Assembly (NCBI GenBank): GCA_003833135.1
Contig: QZLH01000661.1
Location: 1-30,400, forward strand
Reading direction: 5' to 3'
DNA: 30,400 nucleotides
Source of the DNA: Oehlia diaphana
Lineage: Eukaryota > Glomeromycota > Glomeromycetes > Glomerales > Glomeraceae
Of this stretch, positions 9,881 through 21,317 are shown in pieces. Below the pieces are notes generated by a model. It saw only the letters and a list, made by a program, of their open reading frames with translations, was not told the DNA's origin and searched no databases. Numbering within the stretch: the first letter of the stretch is position 1; each line of letters opens with the position of its first letter. Position numbers and translations under genes: made by a program.

Positions 9881-11062
9881 TTTATTTTTAAAAAGAGCAT
9901 CCTTATCCTAGACTTCCAGTTCAGATTTCTTATTCTAGACTCTGAAGTTCAAATTTCTTATCCTAAACCTTTCTTAAATATAATTGGTTTAGATAAGGTT
10001 TAATCAACTACTGAAATTCATTAGACAAGACTTATTTTACATAACATTTATCTTAAATGATATAGTCGATATACTATATATGTGTAATAATTATTTTAGA
10101 AAAATTTTTATAAATTTTTTCATAAATTTTTTTATAATATATACATTAATATGTGCGTAACATTTTTATCTTAGAAAAATTCATAAATTTTTTTTATAAT
10201 ACATTATATGCTAATACGTGTGTAATATTTATAGAAATTTTTTGAGATTTTTAAATTAATTTTTTATTAAGGAAATATTTCACAATAAGATATGAAGTAT
10301 GAGCATTTTTCTTGAAATATTTTATGATAAAAATTAAACTAAACCAAATATTTGGCAACTGGGTAAAGAATTATTTATTATATTGTTATTTATTCTTTCC
10401 TTACAAAATAACCTTGTATTAAAAAAATACCATTATTAAAGTGAAAATACTTCACAAATTTTTATTGAAATTTTGTAAATATGACTATTCAAACAATTTT
10501 ATTTTTTAACATACTAATCAAAACCAATTAATTTAATCAAAATATTAAATTATACCATAAAAATCTACAAAAAGCATGTATATATTAGTAAAATTACAAA
10601 ATTTAGTTAAAAGAAGTTTTAAACAATGCATAATAATTTAAACTAAAACTCAAGGAAATCAGAATAAACTTACCTATTGCAAGTATTAAAGTGTACTTAT
10701 TAGAGAAAACACTTTGTATTTATTAGATTTAAAATTTTTGATAAAAAGATTTTTTTATTGTTCTAATATACACTATTATGAAAATGATGTTAATAAAAAA
10801 AATATTTTAATATAAAAAAAAGAAATTAATTTGTGTAAAAAAAAAAATAATATAAAAGAAAAAAACCAAATAAAAGAGTAATATAAGAAAGAGAGTGAGT
10901 GAAGCGTTTATTTCGTGTGAAAAAAAATGGTAGTAAATAAACAAATGTGACTGATAATGATTTAAAGTCTAAGATAAAAGGTCTGGACCCTTCAGGTCTA
11001 GGATAAGAAGCCTGAACCTCTCAGTCTAAATTAAGTTTTCTCTTTTAAAAAATCCTGGTATG
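9881..11062. repeat. ~1.2-kb element with long imperfect inverted ends
   Basis: Left arm 9881-9967 (aaaagagcatccttatccta..., ttcttattctagactctgaag) and right arm about 10970-11062 (ggtctaggataagaagcctg...) are inverted relatives. Both carry repeated (c)ttatcctagac motifs and share an outer tttttaaaa(a)gag edge. The interior includes roughly 69-bp direct repeats at about 10078-10245 (gtgtaata/gtgcgtaa... ttagaaaaattcataaattttt). No transposase was recognised. It is probably a non-autonomous DNA element, with the boundary and duplication unresolved. Confidence 0.55.
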
Positions 11063-11619
11063 AGACTTTTATTTATTTATCATGTACTATAAAAAACCTT
11101 ATACTATACATATTTATGACCACTTTACAAGTTTTCTTAATATATCAAAAAGGATTTAGAATGGCATTTTAACTTTTATATGTAACATATTATAGGGTGC
11201 GATATAATGCAATGTGATAAAAAACAAAACCCAATTTTTAATATTAAGAAGTGGAAATTTGACTTTACATAAAACCTTAAAAAAAGAATTATATTTGTAA
11301 ACATATAAAAAATGCACAAAGTTAAATTTATTATCTTTATTTTGTTTATTAAAGTTCAAAGTTTTATAATAAAAATAAATAATATATTAAAATGCATTGT
11401 AATGAAGCAAAATATTATGGTAAAGAAAATTAATTTATTAAAAATTCTGATATTATTTTTTCAAGGTTTAATTTATGTCCAATTTTAGTGATTAGTCATA
11501 TATTGAACCATACAATTGATGCTAAGAATATAGATTAATATAACTGTGAAATTATAGGATAATCCAAATCATATTGACAAATTTCTATAAAAATTATATT
11601 TAAAATATACTGAAAATTG
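11063..11619. other. A+T-rich gene-free stretch
   Basis: Short open frames occur only by chance. No repeat or RNA gene was recognised. Confidence 0.4.
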
Positions 11620-11880
11620 GATTTTTGCAAAATTTAAATTAAATTGTATTTAATATATACTTAAAATATATTTAATTTACTTGTTCATTTAAGGATATTT
11701 AAAATAAGAATATTTTATGTATATTATTATATACTTAAATTATACTTAAAGTTTTGCTTATTTTAGTATATTTTAAGTATAAAGTAAAATTTTAAATATA
11801 TTTTAAGTATAAAATAAAATTTTAAATATATTTTAAATATAAAATAAAATTTTAAGTTTATTTTAAGTATATTTTGCCAA
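11620..11880. repeat. A+T-rich repeat with ~33-bp tandem units
   Basis: aaaattttaaatatatttta followed by (a)gtataaaata repeats at about 33-bp spacing from about 11765 to 11865. The tttgcaaaat / attttgcc edges and the ttaagtatattttaag motifs resemble the foldback at 1640-1985, so the two may be one family. Confidence 0.55.
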
Positions 11881-12397
11881 AAATGTTTTTATATAAAAGT
11901 TTGTATTTAAATATAATTTATTTTAAAAAATTGCAGGTAAATTTGCCAGCATTACTATTTAAGGAATAAATTTAAAATACTAAGGTTATTTTATAATTTT
12001 TAATCTAGTAGTTTGATTTTAATAATTTTTTTATTTTATTAGAATAATAAGAACTATTGATTAAAAAAGATTATTTAAATTAGATTACTAGATTTTGAGA
12101 TAATATTTTTTGAAGATCAAATTAAATCCAAGTTGAGTTTAAATCAAATTGAATTTTAAAGGAAAAATTTGATTTATTGTTATTTTATTTTTTCATAACT
12201 AGGAAAACAGAAACTATTAAGAGTCTGTTGCTTAAATGCTTAATAGTAACAATAGTTACAAAATATAACAAAGTAGTACAAAATGTGTTGCTAAAAATAA
12301 AGCATTACAAAAAATATGATACAAAACATAAAAGGAAATAAGTAAGTTATAGTGATGTAGATGAAAATACATGGGTTAAATCAGTACTACAAATTTA
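11881..12397. other. A+T-rich gene-free stretch
   Basis: Contains aaatcaaattgaatttt motifs near 12115-12165 that echo the foldback repeat at 8.8 and 16.8 kb. Nothing else was recognised. Confidence 0.4.
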
Positions 12398-12506
12398 CAC
12401 AGGTCGAAATGTGAAAAATCAGTCACCAATCGGTCACCAATTAGCTACCTGATTGATGCCTGATTGGTGACTGATTGATGCCCGATTTTTCACTTTTCAA
12501 CCTGTG
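12398..12506. mobile_element. 109-bp MITE with TTA target duplication
   Basis: Starts CACAGGTCGAAATGTGAAAA and, read inverted from the right, CACAGGTTGAAAAGTGAAAA, giving about 23-bp terminal inverted repeats with two mismatches. TTA flanks both ends (12395-12397, 12507-12509), the 3-bp duplication typical of PIF/Harbinger insertions. The interior repeats (c)tgattg(g/a)tg and caccaatc(g)g in both orientations, so the whole element can fold. A related copy lies at 146-261. The superfamily call rests on the 3-bp duplication alone. Confidence 0.8.
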
Positions 12507-13138
12507 TTATTTAATTCTGTATAATAAATAGTCCTTCACTATGCTCTGAACAATTATCATTAATTTATTTATTTTTTTATTAAAAGTTTTAATTATTTTA
12601 TAATATTTATAATATTTATTATTTATATATAAAAAATTACATATAAATTACTAATAAAATTGGCTTATTAATTATTATAAAATTATTTTTACTTATTATT
12701 AGTATAAATTATAAGATATTGTAAAATTACCAATGATTATTACCAATTAATTTTAATTAAAAATTACAATTTAATTAGAGTTTAAAATGCTAATTTATAA
12801 TTTTAGCTAGAGTTTAAAAAAATACTGATTGCAAAATCTTAACTTAAATAATAAATACATTGATTTAATATTCTTATTAAAAAAAAACTTTTAGTAAAAA
12901 ATTTTACATTTTTTTTAAAATTATTTGAAAAATAGCTTTCTTGTAAATTTATATATAGAATTACTATTTAATATAAGTTAATTATTTAGTTTAATATCAA
13001 TTTTTTCTGTTAATTAATTATGTTATATTTCTTTTTTTTTATTTATCTTTATAAGAATCAATATTTAATTATAATAATAAATTTACATAATCATAAATAT
13101 TAACCTTTAAAATATCCCCACTCAATTAGCAAATATTT
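12507..13138. other. A+T-rich gene-free stretch
   Basis: Low-complexity sequence with no features I can support. Confidence 0.4.
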
Positions 13139-13458
13139 CACTATATATCGTGGGCTATAGTACTTTAAATATCTTGCAAAAATTGAGGGTTTGACTCTAT
13201 AGTCTATACCTTCAAATACTAAACAAAACTTAAAATTCTGTTTTTTGCAAATATCTCATGATTTACTAGTTCAATTTGAGCAAATTTTTTTTATTTTGAA
13301 GAGCTCAATGAGAGCTATTAAACAAAAAAAAGATCGCTCAAATCTGATCACTGGATTACGAAATAAATGTAAAATACCCTTAGAGTACTATATAATTCTA
13401 TGAAATTTTTCAAAAGGGTACTATGCATAGGGGGTACTATAGCCTATGATATACAGTA
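13139..13458. mobile_element. 320-bp MITE with TATAGTAC-type arms
   Basis: The arms at 13139-13163 and 13434-13458 are inverted copies with 21 of 25 matches, sharing GGCTATAGTAC. The interior contains ttttttgcaaatatctca and tactagttcaatttgagc, also found in the element at 20453-20662, followed by an inverted partner (ctgatcactggattacgaa). It is non-coding. No clear target duplication was found. Confidence 0.75.
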
Positions 13459-14099
13459 ATTATATTATATTTCAGCAAATGGATTAATTTATTATAAATT
13501 ACTATGAATTAATTATATTTGTCAAAATACATTATGTTTATTAAAATGCAATTTAATTAGTAATTTGTCAATTTGACAAAAAGTATAATTTTATAAATTT
13601 AAAAATCAAACTGATAAAATTTATAATTAAAATAGTCAAAATAATCAAAATAGTTGAAATAAGTTAAATAGTTGAAATTATACTATAGTTATAATTTTTA
13701 TTGTTAAAATTTAAAATTAATTATCTTTATTATATTTTTTAAGTTTTTGCAATTATATTAATTTTATAAAGGTACAAATATTCTTGAGCAAATTTAATAC
13801 TTTTTTAAAATTTACATTTTATTTAAAGTAAATAACTACCAGTTGATTAGAATACTAAAATACCATATTACAAAAAATTTATAAGTAAACAAAGTAATAA
13901 AATTTTTAAATAAAACTTTTTTATCCTTTAACAACCTATTTTCGATTTAAAGAAATTATTGAACTTAACTCACTTAACTCCAAAGGAAAAAACTGACTTT
14001 TTGCATAATAATATTGAAAATGTTTTTTATACTTGCGCAGTAAGTCTATTGATCTTAACACGTGATTGATTTGTTCCGAAATTCCGAAAACTAATTTTA
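13459..14099. other. A+T-rich gene-free stretch
   Basis: Contains short degenerate repeats of aatagtcaaaata / atagttgaaat at about 13628-13685. No gene was recognised. Confidence 0.4.
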
Positions 14100-14438
14100 A
14101 AATATATTATTCATCCAATATCTGATAAGTCTAATATTAATTTATTCCGTCCCTAGCAGCCGGGGCAACGCCTAATACATATTATCTTTCATCTAATATC
14201 AGTTTACTATCGGCCTTTCTGCCGTACTCCCTAACATCTTCAAACTTCTGTCTGCTGTTTTGTGGCAACTTGTCAATTCATCATCATATTTCTCGTTCTC
14301 TCAACAGTTTCTTCTACTATATTTTTCTATACATTATAACTGTAAGGCTTTACATTTTTAAAGTTACAATATTACTTTATTAAATAAATTACGTTTAATA
14401 GTTGTTTACAATTTGAATTAATCTTATTTACTTCTAGG
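14100..14438 (+). promoter_or_regulatory. Rho1 promoter, 5' UTR and likely 5' UTR intron
   Basis: About 14150-14310 is markedly less A+T-rich than its surroundings and becomes pyrimidine-rich (ttctcgttctctcaacag), as in fungal promoters and 5' UTRs. CTGTAAGG gives a donor at 14342, and TTCTAG ends at 14437, one base before the ATG, so a 96-bp 5' UTR intron is likely. CACGTG occurs further upstream at about 14060 (aacacgtgatt). Transcription start and factor binding are inferred. Confidence 0.5.
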
Positions 14439-15651
<1,213 letters not shown>

Positions 15652-16769
15652 ATTTGGTAATTCGAGTGAGCAAGTTTAAAATACAAAAAGACGGGTCAAA
15701 AGAAATCGTTTAATCTGGTTGTCCTACTTTTTTATTACCCCTTCTTTTCTCCTTAATTTTTTTCATTTCATTTGTTTATTTTATTTTATTTTATTTTTGG
15801 ACTAAATTATATGTTCTATCATTACTAGTTTTATTTTATGAAATTTTATAATGTTGGAATAAGTACACAAATTATTATATTTCTTTTTAACTGTATCTTT
15901 GATTTTGATTATTGTAAGATTTAAATCGATGATTTTCACATATCTCTCGCGCGTATATATAACTATTTACGATACTCTACTTGGAAATTCATTTACCGAT
16001 ATATATTGTACTCAATAGGAAATTTCAATAACATGTTACAATCATAATTTTAGTCACGCGCAGGTAGCGGCTTGAGTTCCTACCAAATCTTATAAACGCA
16101 GTACATCTGATCAACAATATATGATGTGTTTATTTTCAGTCAATCACTTATGGTAACTAACTTTTTCCATTTATAATAAATATTTCAACTTTTTAGTTGG
16201 TAATACTGTAATTATGGTATTCGGTAGATATTATATTTTATAGAATTTTAATATTATATTGCTTATTAATTTTATTAAAATATAAGTAAATATGTAACAT
16301 ATAATTTATCAAATATTTTATATATTTTCAACTGTTGTATATTAAATAAAAAAATAAAATAAAGTCTTCAAAATAAAAGTAGAGAAAAGATTAAAATGGA
16401 TTGAAATTCATCCAGGTATGAAAAATCAATCCATTTTATTTTCTTTTTTTTTACATTAAATAGTAATTTTTTAAACTATTAAATTGTACACTTAGATGTA
16501 ATTTTATAATATATAATAAAAAGTTTAATCTTTATTAATTACCAAAATGCATCCTTTAAAATTCATACAGATTATAAGTTTGTATATAATTAAAATAATA
16601 AAATTTTAAATATATATTTTATATTATCTAAGGTATTATTATTATGTATATTTTTAAGTATTAATAAAATATAAATTCCTGTTACTTTTGTCCAAATAAT
16701 GGCCAATAAAATATTAATTTAGTATTTATTATTAATTGCAATTTTATAAAAAACTTTCTCTTGTACTAT
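15652..16769. other. Rho1 3' flank and A+T-rich spacer
   Basis: The 3' UTR presumably lies in the T-rich stretch after 15652. AATAAA-like strings are numerous only further on (about 16345-16365). A small G+C-richer patch at about 16050-16125 (tcacgcgcaggtagcggctt) could not be folded into a tRNA or assigned. Confidence 0.4.
16393..16437. repeat. 45-base near-perfect hairpin
   Basis: AAAATGGATTGA pairs with TCAATCCATTTT, and inside it TTCAT pairs with ATGAA around a ccaggt loop. It is isolated in A+T-rich sequence. It may be a miniature foldback or transcript end; no function is assigned. Confidence 0.55.
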
Positions 16770-16935
16770 TTTAGTGTTCTACATAAATCAAATCAAATTG
16801 AATTTAGTTAAATTTAGATTTGATTTAATTCAAATCAAATCTAAAATTTCAAATTTAAATTTAATTGAATTATTCAATCTATTTGTGATTTAATTAAATT
16901 TGATTCAATATAATTTAATTTGATTCAGTTTTTTA
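16770..16935. repeat. A+T-rich foldback repeat (copy 2)
   Basis: Homologous to 8765-9135: it begins TAGTGTTCTACATAAATCAAAT and has aaatctaaaattt followed by aatttaaatttaattg where copy 1 carries its 140-bp poly(A) insertion. It thus serves as an empty-site comparison for that insertion. Confidence 0.55.
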
Positions 16936-17297
16936 TGGTCTTTACTGATTATGTGATAAACAGTCTTTAGAAAACTGATTAATATATACTATTAAATTAT
17001 GTTATAATATTAAAATAATAAATATTTATTTAGAAATTTTTATTTAGTTTTTTACTTCAAATCACCAAGGTGATCATTACCTACCGTTAACCAGAATTAT
17101 TAATTTTTACCAACACTATATTTTTTTAATGCTGGTCAATCATTATATTTCAGTCACTGATGATCGTGATAGTTAGAAAAATTCTTTTATTTATTTATAT
17201 TATTATTAAGAGAATTATAATTTGTCGCATATGCAATTTATCACTATATTCCATTTGTTATATAATTTGGTTAATTTAAGTATATGATAATTATGGG
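16936..17297. other. Gene-free spacer
   Basis: A short inverted pair (aaggtgatcattacc / tgatgatcgtgat) lies at about 17067-17170. Nothing else was recognised. Confidence 0.35.
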
Positions 17298-17843
17298 TAG
17301 AGTTCTGAATGGGTCAGGCCAGGTCAGGTTAATTGATAAACCTGACCTGAAATTTTTTTTCAGGTCAGATCAGGTCAGATTATATCAGGTTATCTGTTTA
17401 ATCTGACCTGAACTGAAATCTGAAAATTTTCAGGATTTTTATTAAAATATCAAAAAAAAAAAATGATGAAAAATTCTTTTTTGAAATATTGCAATCCATT
17501 TTTTTATATTAAAATTATATAAAAAGGTGAATTGCAATACCACAACTAACTTTTTTTATACAAAATCAATATAAAAATGTGAATTCTAATACCGTAAAAA
17601 TCAATATAAAAATGTGAATTTTGATATCACAATTCATTTTAATTATATAAAATCAATATAAAAAGTGAATTATAATACCATAACTCACTTATATAAAATC
17701 ATAGTTTCAGGTCAACAGGTCATTCAGGTTATATTGGTGTTACAACTTGAACTGAAACTGAATTGAAATTGCTAAACCTGATCTGATAAATTCAGGTCAA
17801 TCTGTCAAGTTACCTGAATTTGGTCAACCTGTTTGGAACTCTA
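17298..17843. mobile_element. 546-bp hAT MITE with 8-bp target duplication
   Basis: Perfect 8-bp duplication ATTATGGG at 17290-17297 and 17844-17851, the signature length of hAT insertions. The ends are TAGAGTTCTGAATGGGTC and, inverted, TAGAGTTCCAAACAGGTT; TAGAG is a frequent hAT terminus. Subterminal regions are dense in (c)aggtcag / ctgacctg in both orientations. The core has about 60-bp degenerate repeats of aatcaatataaaaa(t)gtgaatt. No transposase is present; a hAT transposase relic lies about 1.9 kb away, but relatedness is unproven. Confidence 0.92.
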
Positions 17844-18499
17844 ATTATGGGATTATTTTATTATAATGATGAAAATAAACTATAATCATGTAAATTATAC
17901 TTTTAATAAATTTTCAATTATCAGTATTTCTTACAGCTTCTCTCTTTCTATTGAAAATAATTTTATTTTAGATATTCCTTTCATTAATATTTGAATGTAA
18001 AACCTATTTTTTTACTAATATTGAAAATAAACATACCTTTTTTTATTAATATCGAATGTAAACTACTTTATTTACTACTTTAGAAAAAAGAAGTATAATG
18101 AACAATTAGTTAGGTATACTTAATTAGAAAGTACATTTCTTGTTAATATATTTTTCTATACATGTGACATTTAAGGTCTAGTGATATATCGCCATAGTAA
18201 TGATCTATAAAACTCTATTATTAATATTTTTTTTAAAATAATTTAGAACAAACCCTTCAATTGTAAGAATATTTAAAATAACTGTTCAATAATAAAAAAT
18301 ATATTTATTAATTTCATTAAGGATAATAAAATGATTATATCTTTATTAAGGATTTTTTTATTGATCATCTGTTAATCATTTTATAATTTATTAATATTTT
18401 AGATCTTGGATTTAAATTATTTAAAAAAGAATTTTAGATTAAAATATTTCTATTTAAAATCATAATATTGGTTAATTTACAAATATAATGCATTACTAT
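17844..18499. other. A+T-rich gene-free stretch
   Basis: No gene or bounded element was recognised. Confidence 0.4.
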
Positions 18500-18642
18500 T
18501 AGTATTGTTAACAGTTTGGTTCAGTTCAGCTTGAAGCTAAAGTCAAGCTAAACTAATAAAAAATTAAGCTAAACCAAGCCAAACCCTATCAATTTGAAGG
18601 TTTAAGCTGAATCAAATTGAACCAGGATCCTGAATATTACTA
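18500..18642. mobile_element. 143-bp probable hAT-like foldback
   Basis: Ends TAGTATTGTTAAC...TTTGGTTCA and, inverted, TAGTAATATTCAGG...CTGGTTCA align with gaps. The interior is agcttga / tcaagct / aagctaaac motifs in both directions, the same design as the bounded hAT MITEs here. No 8-bp duplication was found, so the call is tentative. Confidence 0.45.
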
Positions 18643-18887
18643 AAAAAACTTAGATTTGAATTTGTATAAACCTTATAATTAATTTCTGTTCCAAATATAT
18701 AAAGTTATATACTCAAATTTTGCTATCTTGAGATCTAGTAATTGGATTTTAATGATCTTTGGCTTGTTAGATTCATCTCAATGAGACGAACATGTTGATA
18801 AATAATTCATCTTTTTAGGTGTAATATTGATTGAGATATCACATTTTAAAATTTTAGTTACACAAAATCTGAGTTATTTTAGTAATA
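18643..18887. other. Gene-free spacer
   Basis: No gene or bounded repeat was recognised between the foldback and the CAGTC element. Confidence 0.35.
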
Positions 18888-19318
18888 CAGTCGCATTTCC
18901 ATAAGTGCACCCTCTATAAATGCATTCCCTCCCTATATGCACGCCATGGCTTGGTCCCAAGCTAGGGACTTAGAGCTAAGTGCACATCTTCTATGTTCTA
19001 TATATGCATGTAATTCTGAATTCTAGATATATCAGAACACCCTCTATAAATGCATTCACATGACTATTATATAATATTGACCAATTATTGATTGCTGTTT
19101 GGTTCTTTAAAATAGATAAATTTGACAATTTACATTTTTTTGAATAAAAAATATTTTTCAATCTTTTTAATTTTATATATGCAATTCTTTCATTAAAATG
19201 AAGATATAAAATAAAAGCGAATTTAAATAAATATTTTCTCCAATTACTAATATTGTATTGGCTGTTCTTTAAGTGTACACCATGTGTATGGCCAGACCCT
19301 AGATGCGTATTGCAACTG
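18888..19318. mobile_element. 431-bp CAGTC-ended MITE, TA target site
   Basis: Begins CAGTCGCATTTCC and, inverted from the right, CAGTTGCAATACGC. TA flanks both sides (18886-18887, 19319-19320). Short inverted ends starting CAGT with a TA duplication suit the Tc1/mariner-pogo group. aa(c)accctctataaatgcattc occurs twice, at about 18907 and 19038. A minus-strand open frame across the element matches nothing I recognise and is probably chance. Confidence 0.7.
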
Positions 19319-19349
19319 TATTCATGATCTTGTTGAACCAAGCCAAATT

Positions 19350-19575
19350 AAACTATAAAGCTAATAAAACTGATAGTGCTGATAGAGTTGATGGTAACTG
19401 AAACTGATAGAATTGATAGAATCAATGGAGTCAATGGTAAAGAAGCTAATAGAGCTGATGATAGAACTGATGAAACTAATAATTTAATTCAAACTGTAAA
19501 GGTAATAGAATATATAACTAATATAAACAATAGAATCAATGAATTAAACAGAATCAATAAAATTCAATTTAATTA
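19350..19575 (+). repeat. Degenerate (gaatcaat/gaactgat) simple repeat
   Basis: Short units such as aactgatagaattgatagaatcaatgg drift along the stretch. The apparent small open frame (MLIELMVTETDRIDRIN...) is only the translation of this repeat. Confidence 0.7.
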
Positions 19576-19699
19576 ATTATTAATTTATTTTATTATATAT
19601 AAATTTATAATTTAATGATTTTTAAACTTTATTTATTATAATTATTATAATGTAACTAGTTACAATGTAATTACAAATGAATTGTATTAAAAATTAAAA
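19576..19699. other. A+T-rich spacer
   Basis: Contains the palindrome gtaactagttac. No gene was recognised. Confidence 0.35.
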
Positions 19700-20450
19700 A
19701 TTAAACATATGCATGCTTCAATTGTACTATCCTTCAGTCTATTTTATTTTTTACTAATTAATTCTTCAAATTTAGAAAATATTTGCTTGCTAGAAACAGA
19801 AGTAGAAGGTATACAAATATAATCATATGCAATTTTAACCAATATTGAATATTGTGATTTGTGGGTTATCTATCATTTACAAGGATCTATATCTTTAGAT
19901 TCTATAGAGATTATTAAATATTTATCGATTTCATTATATTGCAAGTTACCTTTTTGCTTTTTTTGAAGCATGAGTTCCATATTTCCTAATATTTTTCTTT
20001 TTTTACCTGATAATATATTTTTGTTAATTTCTTATATCTATTAAATTTGTTTATAAGTATTTGTTTTATTATGTCTTCATTTATACTGTTAGGAAGAATT
20101 TATATTTTATATCAAGGATCTAATATTAAAGTTAAATAAGTAAGCACTTGAATTATAAAGATTTTCTTGATTTCTTTAGCAATTTCTTTTATCCTAATAT
20201 TTTAAATTTTTTTAAGTTAGTGTTATATGATCTAGTAAATAGTCTAGAAGAATGAGTAAAGTTCTAAGAGTAGGATAATTAGAACCTGACATTACTTCAG
20301 TAAATTTCAAAAATGGTTTTAAATAATCATAAAAAAGAATAATTTCTTTTCACTCGTCATCAGTTAAATTCAGATTTCCAAAATTATTATGTAAAAAAAT
20401 TGCTGAAGTAATTATTATTTTATTTGTAAGAAAAGATTCTAGAATATGTA
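19700..20450 (-). pseudogene. hAT-family transposase, C-terminal half, decayed
   Basis: Minus-strand translation gives pieces of a hAT transposase in order. Near 20290-20440 is LTDDE*KEIILFYDYLKPF then KFTEVMSGSNYPTLRTLL, the conserved W/L...PF...T...S...YPT segment. Near 19705-19910 is EIDKYL...DIDPCK*WI, then HKSQYSILVKIAYDYICIPS and TSVSSKQIFSKFEELISKK*, the C-terminal dimerisation domain (RNase H-fold core end, IP.TSV..E..FS signature). At least six stops and several frameshifts break it. The N-terminal BED zinc finger and first catalytic region are missing; the frame is cut just where the inverted-repeat element at 20453 begins. It could once have mobilised the hAT MITEs nearby, but this is inference. 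Confidence 0.8.
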
Positions 20451-20452
20451 AG

Positions 20453-20662
20453 TCACATTTTTGGCAAATTGGCCCATTTTTAAGAGTCCAAAAAATCATT
20501 TTTTGCAAATATCTCAACATTTAGTAGTCCAATTTGATAAACTTTTTTAAATTGTAGATTTGAATAAGGCTACAAAATAAAAAAAAGTTTATTGAAATTG
20601 AATTACTGGATGCTGAAATATTTACAAAAAACAATTTTTTGAATATTGGCAAAAAGTGGTGT
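20453..20662. mobile_element. ~210-bp inverted-repeat element
   Basis: The left edge cacatttttggcaaatt and inverted right edge caccactttttgccaat pair. Inside, ttttttgcaaatatctca...tagtagtccaattt pairs with aaattgaattactggatgctgaaata. The inner module is shared with the MITE at 13139-13458. It abuts the point where the hAT transposase coding sequence stops and so probably truncated it. Confidence 0.65.
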
Positions 20663-20696
20663 TTTTGACCAAAAGTCCCTTATGACCTTTATATGA

Positions 20697-20829
20697 GTTT
20701 TCTGAATCAATCTGAATCGAGCTAAGTCATAATTAAATTGGCTTAGTAGCTTGTGAGCTAGTTTGAAAAAAGCTTGAACCAGTAATAGATTCGGCTCAAA
20801 AAGCTCAAGGTGGCTTGAGTTATTATACA
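20697..20829. repeat. Left AGCTTGA-rich arm of a foldback
   Basis: Repeated gagcta, tagcttg, aagcttgaacc and ggcttgag motifs face an inverted set at 23830-23935 on the far side of the 77-bp array. The arrangement (motif-rich arms around a GTTTTGCAAAC-rich core) copies the hAT MITE at 27965-28358. The outer ends and duplication were not found. Confidence 0.5.
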
Positions 20830-21076
20830 AAAAATGTTGCAAAGATATTTTTTGTATAACATTATATTAAAAAAATGTTTTGCAATATTTTTTTTAATTC
20901 TTTAAATAAAAAAATTTGCAAAAATATTTTTTCACTATATTATATGAAAAAAACGTTTTGCAAAATTTTTTTAATTCTTTAGTAAAAAAATGTTACAAAA
21001 ACCTTTTTTTCACTATATTATTTTAGGAAAAAACATTTTGCAACATTTTTTTGTGAAAATATTTTTTACTATAATA
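20830..21076. repeat. ~77-bp hairpin tandem array, left part
   Basis: Three units of (t)cactatattattttagaaaaaa then atgttttgcaacattttt and aattctttagtgaaaaaatg. Landmarks near 20861, 20938 and 21014 are about 77 bp apart. Each unit contains the self-complementary aaaatgttttgcaacatttt. The last unit is broken at 21076 by the TA-flanked insertion and resumes at 23329. Confidence 0.85.
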
Positions 21077-21317
21077 CAGTCAGCCCCCTCTACAATCACA
21101 CCTCTCAGGACCATCCAATAGTGTGATTATAATGAGGTGTGCCTATTGGTGAGGGTTAAATATATAATCACACATATATAAATTTTTAAGTAAACGTGAT
21201 TATAGATATATATATATATATATATAATAATTAAAAAAAATCTTTGTAAAAAAGTTTATATGTAAAATTTTTGAAAAATAAAAAATAAAAACTTAAATTT
21301 TTCCTCATGGTAAAATA

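Noticed and set aside
11156..11359. 67-codon minus-strand open frame
   Set aside because: Composition is that of random A+T sequence (Phe, Lys, Asn, Tyr), with no motif and no flanking signals.
14135..14200. ccctagcagccggggcaacgcc patch tested as a tRNA or small RNA
   Set aside because: No stable fold by eye; its position fits a promoter/5' UTR of Rho1.
16050..16125. G+C-richer patch tested as a tRNA
   Set aside because: No cloverleaf arms, TTC-type loop or anticodon stem could be built.
18991..19341. 116-codon minus-strand open frame in the CAGTC element
   Set aside because: No transposase motif (DDE/D) and it crosses the element's end; probably chance in A+T-rich DNA.
19376..19576. Small plus-strand open frame rich in Asn, Asp, Arg, Ile
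   Set aside because: It is the translation of a degenerate gaatcaat/gaactgat simple repeat, with no protein-like pattern.
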